Of a DNA stretch of 64,000 nt, positions 24,104 through 33,058 are shown one piece after another. The position numbers and the translations under genes were made by a program. The stretch's first letter is position 1, and each line of letters begins with the position of its first letter. Location: positions 1 through 64,000 of the IMG/VR virus record IMGVR_UViG_3300033146_005641, one strand, 5' to 3'. This stretch comes from a virus. The notes below the pieces were generated by a model, which saw nothing but the letters and a program-made list of their open reading frames with translations, was not told the DNA's origin and made no database searches.

Positions 24104-24331
24104 AATGGAATTACGAATGGGCGATTTATTATTTAGGGAGGTCCTGTTGGTCTAAAGATATAAGAAGACTAGAGAAATATATTATCTATACAGTTCATCC
24201 TATTTATTATAAATGTATTATTTTAGATGAAGAGGATAGATATAATGATAGATATAAACAAGTTAAAAATTGGAGGAGATTTTCTTACTAAATCACAAAC
24301 AAAAGTAAAATTTCCTCAATATTTTATATAA
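24104..24331 (+). pseudogene. Frameshifted small gene retaining a FPQYFI tail
   Basis: ATG 24104 with RBS AGGAG reads MELRMGDLLF and soon stops. A shifted frame continues GRSCWSKDIRRLEKYIIYTV...NWRRF. A second shift gives GGDFLTKSQTKVKFPQYFI and stops at 24329-24331. Two frame changes are needed to read it through. The tail itself is intact. Confidence 0.5.
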
Positions 24332-24332
24332 A

Positions 24333-24354
24333 CTTAATAATATTATATTATAAT
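24333..24354 (+). promoter_or_regulatory. Early-type promoter of the deazaguanine/nucleotide cluster
   Basis: CTTAAT, 10 bases, TATAAT, right after the tail of the broken gene. Followed by AAAAGGAGAAAAG and TTG 24376. The next eight genes overlap or abut and probably form one operon. Confidence 0.55.
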
Positions 24355-24375
24355 AAATCATAAAAGGAGAAAAGA

Positions 24376-24789
24376 TTGAATAAACCAATAATTTATTTGT
24401 CGGGTAACATGACGCCTTCACCAGAATTTTATAATAGTTGGACCGAAAAGATTATACATAAGGTGGGTTCTAAGTTTCGGTGTACTCATTCAAGATATAA
24501 GGAAGGTGGTAGTTTTATAGTTCAAACAGATTTAGCCAGATTAAAAAATTCACACATTTTAGTAGTTAATTTAGGTGTACAAGATAAATCTCATCACTTA
24601 ACAGGTTCAATAGTAGAAATCTATGAAGCATTTAAGAGAAATATACCCGTATATGCTTTTACCTGTAATAATTTAATAAGAAGCGAACAAGCAGACTCTC
24701 CATGGATTCAATCCTTCATAGCTAAAGAATTTAGTTCAGAAATAGAACTAGTCAGATATTTAATGATTAATGAGAATTTAGTAGTATGA
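24376..24789 (+). CDS. Nucleoside 2-deoxyribosyltransferase-like protein
   Basis: 137 residues from TTG 24376. The start IIYLSGNM, the central VQTDLARLKNSHILVVNLG and the TGSIVEIYEAFKRNIPVYAF segment follow the pattern of the nucleoside deoxyribosyltransferase superfamily: a Gly-rich first loop, an Asp in the D.....S..lv.n pattern and a Glu in G...E...A. Probably acts on modified nucleosides or nucleotides. As first gene of the QueC/DpdA/QueE operon it may handle the modified base. Specific substrate not visible. Confidence 0.65.
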   Translation: MNKPIIYLSGNMTPSPEFYNSWTEKIIHKVGSKFRCTHSRYKEGGSFIVQTDLARLKNSHILVVNLGVQDKSHHLTGSIVEIYEAFKRNIPVYAFTCNNLIRSEQADSPWIQSFIAKEFSSEIELVRYLMINENLVV

Positions 24790-25274
24790 AGACATTAATA
24801 ATAGATGTAGATGAAACTATAGTATCTCTACGCAAAAAATGGAATAAATGGAGTGAAGATAATCTAGGATATTCTCTAGACTTTACTAAAGAGATTAATG
24901 ATGATAGAGCTCTAGAGTTCTGGAAAAGAGATAGTTTATATGATAATCTTGAACCTATTCCGGAGGCTCTTAATACTATTAAAAAGATAAGTAAAGATTA
25001 TAATATTATATTCTGTAGTCATTGTTTTGATGAGCATGTGGAATCTAAGAAAAAATTTATACAAAAATATTTTGATGATATTGAATATAGGTTTATTAAT
25101 ACAGGAGATAAACATAATGTAGAGGGAGATATTATAATTGATGATAGAGAAAGATTTCTGACATCTGATGAACACATAACAATTTTACTTAAGACAGAGT
25201 TTAATAGTACAGGTATAGCTGATTATGAAATGAACTGGAAAGAAATCGAAAAATTTTTAGAAAAGGAAGTATAG
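24786..25274 (+). CDS. 5'(3')-deoxyribonucleotidase-like HAD phosphatase
   Basis: 162 residues. HAD motif I is IDVDETI (~6-12), with a Ser/Cys motif II near FCSHCF and the acidic motif IV IIIDDRERF (~118-126). The layout matches the small NT5C-type deoxyribonucleotidases common in phages. Likely removes phosphate from dNMPs to steer the pool. Starts in the previous stop (ATGA). Confidence 0.75.
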   Translation: MKTLIIDVDETIVSLRKKWNKWSEDNLGYSLDFTKEINDDRALEFWKRDSLYDNLEPIPEALNTIKKISKDYNIIFCSHCFDEHVESKKKFIQKYFDDIEYRFINTGDKHNVEGDIIIDDRERFLTSDEHITILLKTEFNSTGIADYEMNWKEIEKFLEKEV

Positions 25275-26045
25275 ATGATTAAAGATATAGATAATATATT
25301 TAATAAGTCGCTAGATAAGAAATGTTTATTATATAGTGGAGGATTAGATTCTTATATTATATATCAGCTAGAAAAAGATAATTTAGATTTTATTTTATAT
25401 ATAGACTCTAAATCTAAATATAGTAAGTATGAAATTGAATATCTAAAGAAGCAGAAATTAGATATTCCTATTATTATAGATGATAGATTAGATCTATCAG
25501 ATGTAGAGATGTCTAATAGTTATGTGCCTCTACGAAACCTATTTTTTAGTATGATAGCTGTTTTACACGGTGCAAGCGATATTCTTATTGGTGTAACTAG
25601 CGGAGATAGAGCTAAAGATAAAGATACTACCTTTAAAAAATTAACCGAAGATGTAATAAATTATCAACTTGAATCTCAGTGGTGGCATCCAGGATCTAAA
25701 ATTAATATTAATATGAAATATAAAAATTTTACTAAAAAAGATTTAATAGAGGAATATATTAGAAGGAGATATGATGTTAGAGATTTAATAGATAAATCAT
25801 TTAGTTGTTATCATCCTACCAAAGAAGGAAAAGAATGTCTATCATGTAAACCGGACATTAGAAAGTATACATTCTTGAGTAAGTATATAGATATTGGACA
25901 AGAAAGAAAAACAGCTTTAAGAAAATTTTATACTAAAGATATTATAATTGAGATAAAAGAAAGAGTAAATACTTCTAATAGTAGAGGTCAAGAAGATTTA
26001 GAAACTTTAGAAGCTATAGAAAGGAATTTTGAATGTCAAAAATAA
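25275..26045 (+). CDS. queC: QueC-like 7-cyano-7-deazaguanine synthase
   Basis: 256 residues. PP-loop ATPase motif SGGLDS (~20-25). C-terminal zinc-site region SFSCYHPTKEGKECLSCKPD (~183-202) resembles the QueC cysteine cluster. QueC turns 7-carboxy-7-deazaguanine into preQ0 with ATP and ammonia. It lies with QueE and a transglycosylase-like protein, which supports a DNA-base modification role. It is diverged, so a different PP-loop substrate is possible. Confidence 0.75.
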   Translation: MIKDIDNIFNKSLDKKCLLYSGGLDSYIIYQLEKDNLDFILYIDSKSKYSKYEIEYLKKQKLDIPIIIDDRLDLSDVEMSNSYVPLRNLFFSMIAVLHGASDILIGVTSGDRAKDKDTTFKKLTEDVINYQLESQWWHPGSKININMKYKNFTKKDLIEEYIRRRYDVRDLIDKSFSCYHPTKEGKECLSCKPDIRKYTFLSKYIDIGQERKTALRKFYTKDIIIEIKERVNTSNSRGQEDLETLEAIERNFECQK

Positions 26046-26584
26046 TTTTTGTTGGAGCTCAAGGAACAGGTAAGACTACTATGAATAATATAATAAGTTC
26101 TTACCTTCCCGATTATAGAGTTATTGATAGTATGTCAGAGAAGTTTTTTAAGAAGGATTTCTTTAAAGATGTTAATTCTGATAGGTATCTAAGAGCTCAG
26201 ATAGATATATATAACTATGCTTCTAGTGAGTATCTACAGAATGCAGATATTATAAGTTCTAGAGGATTTGCAGATAGTTACGGATATGTAAAGCATAGTT
26301 TAGATCAAACAGGAAAAGAGGAATTTAGAGAAATAATCAGAAGAATATTTTTAGATCAAGAAGCACTTTTAAAACAAGATGTGGTTCATTTCTATTTTCC
26401 GATTGAGTTTGATATAGAGAGTAAAGAACTTAGAAGTACTAATAAAGAATTCCAAGAGAAAACAGATAAGAATATATTAAAGTTTTTAAAAATGACAGAT
26501 ACTCCATTTTATGAAGTTAGAGGAACGGTTGAAGATAGAGAAAAATATATTCTAAAAATATTAAAAGCGAGGAAAATTATATGA
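26033..26584 (+). CDS. P-loop kinase-like protein (AAA_28 / nucleotide kinase type)
   Basis: 183 residues. Walker A GAQGTGKTT (~8-16), an SRGFADSYGY segment (~83) in the place of the DR-type kinase motif, and a C-terminal region like deoxynucleoside or NadR-type kinases. Probably phosphorylates a nucleoside, nucleotide or cofactor. In this operon it could act on deazaguanine nucleotides. It overlaps queC by 13 bases. Confidence 0.65.
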   Translation: MSKIIFVGAQGTGKTTMNNIISSYLPDYRVIDSMSEKFFKKDFFKDVNSDRYLRAQIDIYNYASSEYLQNADIISSRGFADSYGYVKHSLDQTGKEEFREIIRRIFLDQEALLKQDVVHFYFPIEFDIESKELRSTNKEFQEKTDKNILKFLKMTDTPFYEVRGTVEDREKYILKILKARKII

Positions 26585-27330
26585 TTTTCAGTCATGAAAT
26601 TCCTAAAAACCTATTAGACGTTTCTAGGTTTTTTAATCATTATGATTATGCATTAGACATACACTTCGATGATGAGAAATACTATAATTTTTTTAAAGAA
26701 AGTATAGAACTAGGCAGAACTGTAATATTAGATAATAGTTTATATGAGCGTAGAATTACTAATATATCTTTCGACGAAGAAAAGTATGCAAAATATATAA
26801 AAGACCTAAATCCTACATATTATATAATTCCTGATGCTTATGAATCTAGTGAGAAAAATATTATGTTATTTGAAAATTGGATGAAAAAGTTTAATATAGA
26901 TATTATAGGTAATAGTAAAATAGTCGTAATTCATGGTAGGGATTATAGTGACTATGTAAAATGCTATAAGTATTTTGATACTCATATACGAGATGAGGAT
27001 ATTATAGCTTTTAGTGGCGGAGATTCAAATATAGATAGAGAAAAGGTAATTCGTAGGATGTATTTAGAAGGACATATTAATCTAAAACGAAAACATCATC
27101 TATTAGGATTAGTACATCCTAAAGAACTAGAATCATATAAACATTTTAGTTTTATTACAAGTGTAGATACAAGCTTACCTATTATTTGTGCTGTAGAAAA
27201 TCATAAAATAGACGAGATAACAGAAAAACCTAAAACAGTAATTACTAAGATATTTAATGAAGATGTTAAATTAGATTTTAGATTACTATATTATAATATA
27301 TATAAATTAAGAGAGGTAGTTAATGATTAG
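26581..27330 (+). CDS. TGT/DpdA-like base transglycosylase
   Basis: 249 residues. The pattern VILDNSLYERR (~50-60), YYIIPDAYES (~79-88), IVVIHGRDYSDY (~116-127), HHLLGLVHPKELESY (~180-194) and SVDTS (~203-207) fits the DpdA branch of the tRNA-guanine transglycosylase fold, which swaps guanine for preQ0 in phage DNA. The fixed Asp residues in LDNS, IPD and VDTS are plausible catalytic positions. Between kinase-like and QueE genes. The assignment rests on motif pattern only. Confidence 0.65.
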   Translation: MIFSHEIPKNLLDVSRFFNHYDYALDIHFDDEKYYNFFKESIELGRTVILDNSLYERRITNISFDEEKYAKYIKDLNPTYYIIPDAYESSEKNIMLFENWMKKFNIDIIGNSKIVVIHGRDYSDYVKCYKYFDTHIRDEDIIAFSGGDSNIDREKVIRRMYLEGHINLKRKHHLLGLVHPKELESYKHFSFITSVDTSLPIICAVENHKIDEITEKPKTVITKIFNEDVKLDFRLLYYNIYKLREVVND

Positions 27331-28099
27331 TATAATGGAGATATTTTACTCGGTTCAGGGTGAAGGTGAAAGAACCGGTAGACCGAGTATTTTTGTAAGA
27401 TCGGGATTATGTAATTTTACATGTCAGGGATTCGGCGTAGAATACGAAGATCCTAGAACAGGAGAATCTAAATATGGGTGTGATAGTTATTATTCAGTAA
27501 ATCCCGGATTTGCTAAGAGTTGGGACCTTTATGAAAATTATATAGATATTGTATATAGAATAGATGGTTGTATTCCTAAATTTAGTAAGCATAATTTGAT
27601 TAAACCCGATATAGTATTTACAGGTGGAGAACCTCTTATTCTCTGGAAAGATAAGGAATATCAGAAGCTTTTAGCTCACTATATTAGTAGAGGACATCAC
27701 GTTACTATTGAAACTAATGCTTCTATAGATATTGAATTCACTAGAAAATATCAAGAACAAATACAATTCAGTATGTCAGTTAAACTTAGTAACTCGGGAG
27801 AGCCTAAACATAAACGTATTAATATTAATAATATAACAAATATATTAGAAAATAGTACTAATAGTTATCTAAAATTTGTAGTTGATAGAGATACATGGTA
27901 TACAGACTTCGACGAAATTAAAGAAATTTTAAAAGATATTCCATACTATGTAGAAGATGTATATCTAATGCCCTTAGGAGATACTAGAGAAAAACTAGAG
28001 CAGAACGCAAAATTTGCTATGGAGAAATGTATAGAGATAGGTTTTTTATATAGTGATAGAGTACATATTAGAGTATGGGATAATAAAGGAGGAGTATAA
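27323..28099 (+). CDS. queE: 7-carboxy-7-deazaguanine synthase, radical SAM
   Basis: 258 residues. Starts IMEIFYSVQGEGERTGRPSI, the QueE opening. The cluster Cys are in GLCNFTC, with the third in YGCDSYYS after an insertion of about 15 residues. The SAM-binding FTGGEPLI is at ~95 and IETNAS at ~130. Makes 7-carboxy-7-deazaguanine from 6-carboxytetrahydropterin. QueD and FolE are not in the window, so the precursor probably comes from the host or from elsewhere in the genome. Confidence 0.85.
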   Translation: MISIMEIFYSVQGEGERTGRPSIFVRSGLCNFTCQGFGVEYEDPRTGESKYGCDSYYSVNPGFAKSWDLYENYIDIVYRIDGCIPKFSKHNLIKPDIVFTGGEPLILWKDKEYQKLLAHYISRGHHVTIETNASIDIEFTRKYQEQIQFSMSVKLSNSGEPKHKRININNITNILENSTNSYLKFVVDRDTWYTDFDEIKEILKDIPYYVEDVYLMPLGDTREKLEQNAKFAMEKCIEIGFLYSDRVHIRVWDNKGGV

Positions 28100-28330
28100 G
28101 TGAAAAATAATGGAGGAGATACAGACTACTATAAAGTAAAGCCTGAATGGAAAATGGCTCAGGATATTATAGAAGATAGAGATATGAACTTCAGTCAAGG
28201 TAACATACTTAAAGTGGCTTTTACATTTAATCTAGGAAGACATTCCGGTACAGACTATGAAAGAGATCTAAATAAAATTATATATTTTGCTCGAAGAGAA
28301 TTAAATAAAATTAAAAATAAAGGAAATTAA
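28100..28330 (+). CDS. DUF3310 family protein
   Basis: 76 residues from GTG. DYYKVKPEWKMAQDIIEDRD then FNLGRHSGTDYERDLNKIIY matches the DUF3310 phage family, found alone or fused to nucleotide kinases. Function not established; often near nucleotide metabolism genes, as here (between queE and dut). Confidence 0.75.
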   Translation: MKNNGGDTDYYKVKPEWKMAQDIIEDRDMNFSQGNILKVAFTFNLGRHSGTDYERDLNKIIYFARRELNKIKNKGN

Positions 28331-28782
28331 TGGTAACGGTATATATTCATAAAGAAAACAAAAACGCGGTAACACCGGAGGTAGCATATAACAATACGAG
28401 TGCATGTTTTGATTTAACGTGTACGGAGACAGTAACGATTCCTGCCGGTGAATCCCGAGTAGTAGAAAACGGTTTAAACGTTTGTATAGATCAAGGAGAC
28501 CCATATTGGATGCAAATCCAGCTAAGAAGTTCTAAGGGATTTAAGTATGATTTAATACCTCACTATGGAACAGTAGATGCGGGATATACAGGTCCTTTAG
28601 GAGTAAAAGTATATAATGTTGGTAAGGAAGATGTAACTATTCAAAAAGGTGAAAGATATGCACAAATTGCAGTAATTCCTAAACCACAATATAACATTAG
28701 AGAACTATCTGATGATGAGTTTAAAGAATTTGAACAAAAGCAACATAGAGGTTCAGGCGGTTTTGGTAGTTCTGGTAAGTAA
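28330..28782 (+). CDS. dut: dUTPase (trimeric)
   Basis: 150 residues. Motifs in order: SACFDLTC (I), RSSKGF (II), GTVDAGYTGPLGVKV (III), KGERYAQIAVIP (IV), RGSGGFGSSG (V). Hydrolyses dUTP to dUMP, feeding ThyX and keeping uracil out of DNA. Start overlaps the previous stop (TAATG). Confidence 0.92.
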   Translation: MVTVYIHKENKNAVTPEVAYNNTSACFDLTCTETVTIPAGESRVVENGLNVCIDQGDPYWMQIQLRSSKGFKYDLIPHYGTVDAGYTGPLGVKVYNVGKEDVTIQKGERYAQIAVIPKPQYNIRELSDDEFKEFEQKQHRGSGGFGSSGK

Positions 28783-28811
28783 TTAATATAATATTAATAC
28801 AAAAGTTATAT

Positions 28812-28817
28812 TATAAT
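28812..28817 (+). promoter_or_regulatory. Possible promoter of the DNA polymerase gene (-10 only)
   Basis: TATAAT follows TTATAT in a T-rich stretch, but no clear TTTAAG lies upstream. RBS AAAGGAG precedes ATG 28834. Confidence 0.4.
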
Positions 28818-28833
28818 AGTAGAAAGGAGCGTA

Positions 28834-31800
28834 ATGGAGTTTACTAAATATCAATATGAAAATATCTTTCAGGTTAGTAGAAAAGAGGGTAGAAAAAATA
28901 TAGTTGAGGTAAAGGCTCGGATTTTTGATCCCGAATCTAAAGAATCTTTTTTTATAGACGTGACAAGTGATAGTATACCAGATTTATATACTATCACAAC
29001 CCAAGATACACTATGGAAATCATATTTAGATAGTAATGTTAGCCTACAAAAACACTCATTTGAAAGTATTCAAGAATATAAAAAATTTTTAAAAGACTAT
29101 AAGTATAATGTACTTGATGAGGAGGGTAGTCAAGTATATAAAACTATCGATTTTGATGGTGAAGAAATAGAAATACCTGTAACAGAGTTTAAAGATACTA
29201 TATTTGGATATCAGAATTTGTCTCATACGTTTATTCGAAATAAATTTAAAGATTCTGAAAAAAGTAATCATACTCATAGAGTATGGTTCTTAGATATTGA
29301 AACTAGAGCTAATCAAGCAGTTGACCACTTTCCGTGGCCAGAAACAGCACCTGAAGAAATTACTATGATTCAGATATATGATAATTTCGATAATATGTAT
29401 TATATATTTGGTAGAAAGGATTTTACGGGAGCTTTCGAAAAGAGTAATGTAAAATATATTAAAATAGCCGAAGAAAAAGATCTTTTAGAAATATTTCTGA
29501 GACTCCTAGAAAAGAAGAAACCGTCTGTTATATCTGGGTGGAACTCTCTAGGTTTTGATATGACATATATAACAAATCGTATAGCTATAGTCTTAGATGG
29601 TGTACGAGCAACAGAAAATGAACTAAAAGAAATTCTAAATCATAAGCATAGTTATAAAGAACTTAAAAATGTAAAAAGATTAAGTCCTGTAGGCATTGTA
29701 GAAGCTAAATCTAGCTTTACTATGGACGGTATGGACTGTACGGAAGTAAAATGGTATGGTATTAATCTTATAGATTATAGAGAACTTACAATCAAGTATG
29801 GATTTTTAGGACTGCCTAGTTATAGTTTAAAAAATGTTGCTAAACATTTTGATCTATCTCAAAAACTTGATAATAGTATGTATAAATCTTTTGATGGATT
29901 TTATACAGGAGAGGGTTGGATTCAGCCACCCGAGGATGAAACAGACCTAGATGATATAGTTACAAGATATCAACTAGGATATAAATCAGGTAAATATTCT
30001 AAAAAAGAATTACAACAGGTAGTATATAATAGATTCGTTGACTATTCCTTAAGAGACGTGGAAATACTTGTTGAACTAGATGAACTGACTAAATATTTAG
30101 ATTCACATAAACAAATTGCATATTTTGCTGGTGTATCTATGGATGATAATTGGGGAACGCAAAAACACTGGGTTTCTATGATGTATAGAGAATCTCTAAA
30201 TAAAGGATTAGTTCTTCCCCTAAAACAACAGTATGGTGATGAGAGCACTCCGTGGTTAGCAGGATGGGTTCGTACAATTCCTGGTAGATATAGATATATT
30301 AGCTCGTTCGACTTTACCTCTCTATATCCTAGTCTTATTAGAGCGTGGAATATTGGAGGAGATACATACCTAAAAGAATATCAGATTCCTCAAGAATTAA
30401 AAGATCTAAGAGATAAATATTTCTGGTATTTTACAAGAAAAAACCTTAATAGGGATGAAGCGTTTGGAGAGCTAGGCGAAACCGTTAAGAAATATGATGA
30501 TAAAATCAATGATATACCTGAAGAGAAGAAATTTTATTTAGAACTTATGGAGAATAGAGATATTATCTCTAAAACTCTTAAAAAATATAATGTTCAAATT
30601 ACACCTAATGGATATTTTTATAGAAAAGATACCCAGAGTATTTTCTCGGGACAGATGGAGAAATTTTTTAAAGAGAGACTTAAAGAAAAAAGACTAGGTC
30701 AAAAATATGAAGCTATTTTATCAGATACAGATAAAGATAATGATAAATATCAAGAGATAAAACAAAAGAAAGAATATCATGAAAATAGATCTATCGTACT
30801 TAAAGTACTATTAAATAGTGCATATGGTGTTTCAGCCTTAAGTAGTAATCCTTTCGGACAGGGAAGAATTACGGGAGGTAGTATTACTATTAGTGGTAGA
30901 ATGAGTAATAATCTTGTCTCTATGAATCTGAATAAATATATAGCAGAGGTCGTTGACGATAAAGAGACTGTCAAAAATCCGTGGAATATGAAGTATATTA
31001 TTCAAGCCGATACAGATAGTTGCTACGTTAATCTGGGATCTATTATAGAGAAAAAGTTTAAAAATCTAGAGGAATCTAAAAAAATTAAGCTTTTACTTAA
31101 ATTAAGTAGTGAAAAACTTCAAGATATTATTAATAATACTATACAGGAGATAGGAGATACTTTTAATCTTTCAGAGCCTGAAGCACTAAAGATGGAAAAT
31201 GAGGTAATTACAGAAAGTTTTGTATCTCTAGCTTTAAAGAGATACTTTACAGATGTAGTAGTAAATGATGGACATATACTATCTAAACCTAAAAGAAAAA
31301 TAGTAGGTGTTTCTTTGGTATCATATAGTACTCCACCTGCCTTAAAGAGGTTACTATCACCTGTTGTGGATATTGCTTTAGAGGGAGGAGAGACAGAGGT
31401 AAGAGAATATATACATAAGTCAAGACACGAATTTGCTGAATTAGATCCTGTTGAATTTGCTAGAACAGCTAAAGTGAATAATTTAAATTATATGGAAAGA
31501 GATGGAAAGTATAAAAGACAAAAAGAGGATGGTACGTGGTTAACAGCACCTCTAGGTAGTACGGCCGCTCTTAATCATAATAAAATTACTAAAATGTTAA
31601 ATATTCAAGAGATATTCCCGCCTGTAGAAAAAGGTGATTCTTTAAGCTATGTATATATAAAAGAACCTAATAAATTAAATATACGTTCTGCACTAGGATG
31701 GACAGATCCTAAATTAAGTAAAAAGATAAACTTGAAATCATTTGCAGACTATGATTTACACTGGGAAAAAGATTTTATAAATAAGATAGATATAATTATT

Positions 31801-31854
31801 AAACCATTAAATTGGAATATTCACGCCAGAACTCAAGAAATTGATGAATGGTAG
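28834..31854 (+). CDS. Family B DNA polymerase, T4 gp43-like
   Basis: 1006 residues. The exonuclease domain has FLDIETR (Exo I, ~150) and VISGWNSLGFDMTYI (Exo II, ~232). Polymerase motif A is FDFTSLYPSLI (~492), motif B KVLLNSAYGVSAL (~657) and motif C QADTDSCYV (~725). Length and layout match the T4-type replicative polymerase. Its C-terminus (RTQEIDEW) is unlike the PQYFI tail. Replicates the phage genome with the helicase at 41062 and the clamp-loader-like protein at 40631. Confidence 0.95.
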   Translation: MEFTKYQYENIFQVSRKEGRKNIVEVKARIFDPESKESFFIDVTSDSIPDLYTITTQDTLWKSYLDSNVSLQKHSFESIQEYKKFLKDYKYNVLDEEGSQVYKTIDFDGEEIEIPVTEFKDTIFGYQNLSHTFIRNKFKDSEKSNHTHRVWFLDIETRANQAVDHFPWPETAPEEITMIQIYDNFDNMYYIFGRKDFTGAFEKSNVKYIKIAEEKDLLEIFLRLLEKKKPSVISGWNSLGFDMTYITNRIAIVLDGVRATENELKEILNHKHSYKELKNVKRLSPVGIVEAKSSFTMDGMDCTEVKWYGINLIDYRELTIKYGFLGLPSYSLKNVAKHFDLSQKLDNSMYKSFDGFYTGEGWIQPPEDETDLDDIVTRYQLGYKSGKYSKKELQQVVYNRFVDYSLRDVEILVELDELTKYLDSHKQIAYFAGVSMDDNWGTQKHWVSMMYRESLNKGLVLPLKQQYGDESTPWLAGWVRTIPGRYRYISSFDFTSLYPSLIRAWNIGGDTYLKEYQIPQELKDLRDKYFWYFTRKNLNRDEAFGELGETVKKYDDKINDIPEEKKFYLELMENRDIISKTLKKYNVQITPNGYFYRKDTQSIFSGQMEKFFKERLKEKRLGQKYEAILSDTDKDNDKYQEIKQKKEYHENRSIVLKVLLNSAYGVSALSSNPFGQGRITGGSITISGRMSNNLVSMNLNKYIAEVVDDKETVKNPWNMKYIIQADTDSCYVNLGSIIEKKFKNLEESKKIKLLLKLSSEKLQDIINNTIQEIGDTFNLSEPEALKMENEVITESFVSLALKRYFTDVVVNDGHILSKPKRKIVGVSLVSYSTPPALKRLLSPVVDIALEGGETEVREYIHKSRHEFAELDPVEFARTAKVNNLNYMERDGKYKRQKEDGTWLTAPLGSTAALNHNKITKMLNIQEIFPPVEKGDSLSYVYIKEPNKLNIRSALGWTDPKLSKKINLKSFADYDLHWEKDFINKIDIIIKPLNWNIHARTQEIDEW

Positions 31855-31870
31855 CGATATTTAATCTTAT

Positions 31871-31892
31871 CTTAAGATTATTATTATATAAT
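31871..31892 (+). promoter_or_regulatory. Early-type promoter before the tRNA cluster
   Basis: CTTAAG, 10 bases, TATAAT. First promoter after DNA polymerase; may drive the small gene at 31945 and the first tRNAs. Confidence 0.6.
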
Positions 31893-31944
31893 TATAAAAG
31901 TTAAAAAGATATAAATAACTAAAATTTAAAAAAGGAAAGCTAAT

Positions 31945-32109
31945 ATGTGTAAATATATAAGACAAGATTTATTACAACCGTCATCATATAGTTATAGTAT
32001 TGGTTTTCCCAGTGATATAAAACAGTCACATAACTCTTGTGATGAGTATATGAAAGCTAATACGGTCGAATTTAAGGCCTGTATTAATTTTCAAGGTCTC
32101 ACCGAGTAG
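31945..32109 (+). CDS. Hypothetical small protein
   Basis: 54 residues with RBS AAAGGAAAG. Polar, Ser/Tyr-rich (MCKYIRQDLLQPSSYSYSIG). No family; its stop codon lies in a hairpin. Confidence 0.4.
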   Translation: MCKYIRQDLLQPSSYSYSIGFPSDIKQSHNSCDEYMKANTVEFKACINFQGLTE

Positions 32110-32166
32110 TTCCTATTATCAGGAACTACGAAAGTGGTTCCTGACTTCAAAATCAGAAATCACTTC
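32106..32166 (+). terminator. Two consecutive hairpins before the first tRNA
   Basis: GTAGTTCCT/AGGAACTAC (9 bp, 32106-32129) is followed by an imperfect stem GAAAGTGGTTCCTGA/TCAGAAATCACTTC (32130-32166). Only A-rich sequence follows, so this looks more like a processing or attenuation structure than a classical terminator. Confidence 0.5.
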
Positions 32167-32179
32167 AAAAAAATTTAAT

Positions 32180-32256
32180 GCCGGTTTAGCTCAGTTGGCC
32201 AGAGTGCTTCACTTGTAATGAAGAGGCCGAGGGTTCGAATCCTTCAACCGGCACCA
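32180..32256 (+). tRNA. tRNA-Thr (UGU)
   Basis: Acceptor GCCGGTT/AACCGGC, D-stem GCTC, anticodon loop CTTGTAA, T-loop TTCGAAT, discriminator A, encoded CCA. Confidence 0.95.
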
Positions 32257-32265
32257 CTTAAATAT

Positions 32266-32342
32266 CTAGGTATAGTTCAGTTAGGCAGAACACCTGGTTT
32301 GGGACCAGGAGGTCGTAGGTTCGATCCCTACTACCTAGACCA
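32266..32342 (+). tRNA. tRNA-Pro (UGG)
   Basis: Acceptor CTAGGTA/TACCTAG, anticodon stem CCTGG/CCAGG with loop TTTGGGA, discriminator A, encoded CCA. Confidence 0.95.
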
Positions 32343-32345
32343 TAT

Positions 32346-32420
32346 ACACCTATAACTCAGTGGTAGAGTACTTCTCTTACAAGGAAGGAGTCGATAGTTC
32401 GAGTCTATCTAGGTGTACCA
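32346..32420 (+). tRNA. tRNA-Val (UAC)
   Basis: Acceptor ACACCTA/TAGGTGT, D-stem ACTC/GAGT, anticodon loop CTTACAA, encoded CCA. Confidence 0.93.
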
Positions 32421-32434
32421 TGTAGATCGTAAAT

Positions 32435-32510
32435 GGGGTGTTAGCTCAGCGGGTAGAGCGCTTGTTTTGCAAGCAAGAGGTCCAGAGTTCGATTCTCTGA
32501 CATTCCACCA
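32435..32510 (+). tRNA. tRNA-Ala (UGC)
   Basis: Acceptor GGGGTGT/ACATTCC includes a G3-U70 pair, the alanine identity element. Loop TTTGCAA, encoded CCA. Confidence 0.95.
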
Positions 32511-32514
32511 TTTT

Positions 32515-32601
32515 GGATACGTCGTCAGTAGGGAGACAGCCGGTCTTGAAAACCGTGTGCGGATCAAACCGTTGTGAGTTCGAGTCTCACCGTATCCTCC
32601 A
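32515..32601 (+). tRNA. tRNA-Ser (UGA)
   Basis: Acceptor GGATACG/CGTATCC, anticodon loop CTTGAAA, long variable arm as in serine tRNAs, T-stem GTGAG/CTCAC, discriminator T (unusual for Ser), encoded CCA. Confidence 0.88.
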
Positions 32602-32702
32602 TAAAATAAAAAGGGTTTATAAATGGAAAAGAGTTTAGAGTTTAAAGGTAGCTTTAGATAATAAAATAGTTGTTTTGTGAAGCTTTTTAGATGATTTATT
32701 AC

Positions 32703-32778
<76 letters not shown>

Positions 32779-32781
32779 TTT

Positions 32782-32857
<76 letters not shown>

Positions 32858-32862
32858 GGTGG

Positions 32863-32946
32863 GCTCCGATGGCGAAATTGGTAGACGCGCTAGATTTAGG
32901 ATCTAGTACATTGAGTGTGAGAGTTCGAGTCTCTCTCGGAGTACCA
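32863..32946 (+). tRNA. tRNA-Leu (UAG)
   Basis: Acceptor GCTCCGA/TCGGAGT, anticodon stem CTAGA/TCTAG with loop TTTAGGA, extended variable arm, encoded CCA. Confidence 0.93.
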
Positions 32947-32970
32947 AAGAAATTTAATATTTTATTTGTT

Positions 32971-32993
32971 TTTAAGGTATATTACTATATAAT
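32971..32993 (+). promoter_or_regulatory. Early-type promoter inside the tRNA cluster
   Basis: TTTAAG-N11-TATAAT after tRNA-Leu(UAG), so the cluster is read from several promoters. Confidence 0.7.
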
Positions 32994-33058
32994 ATATGTA
33001 TAAAAAGAGATAGATAATATTTTAGGTTATTTAAGTTATAATTGTTAATAATACATTT

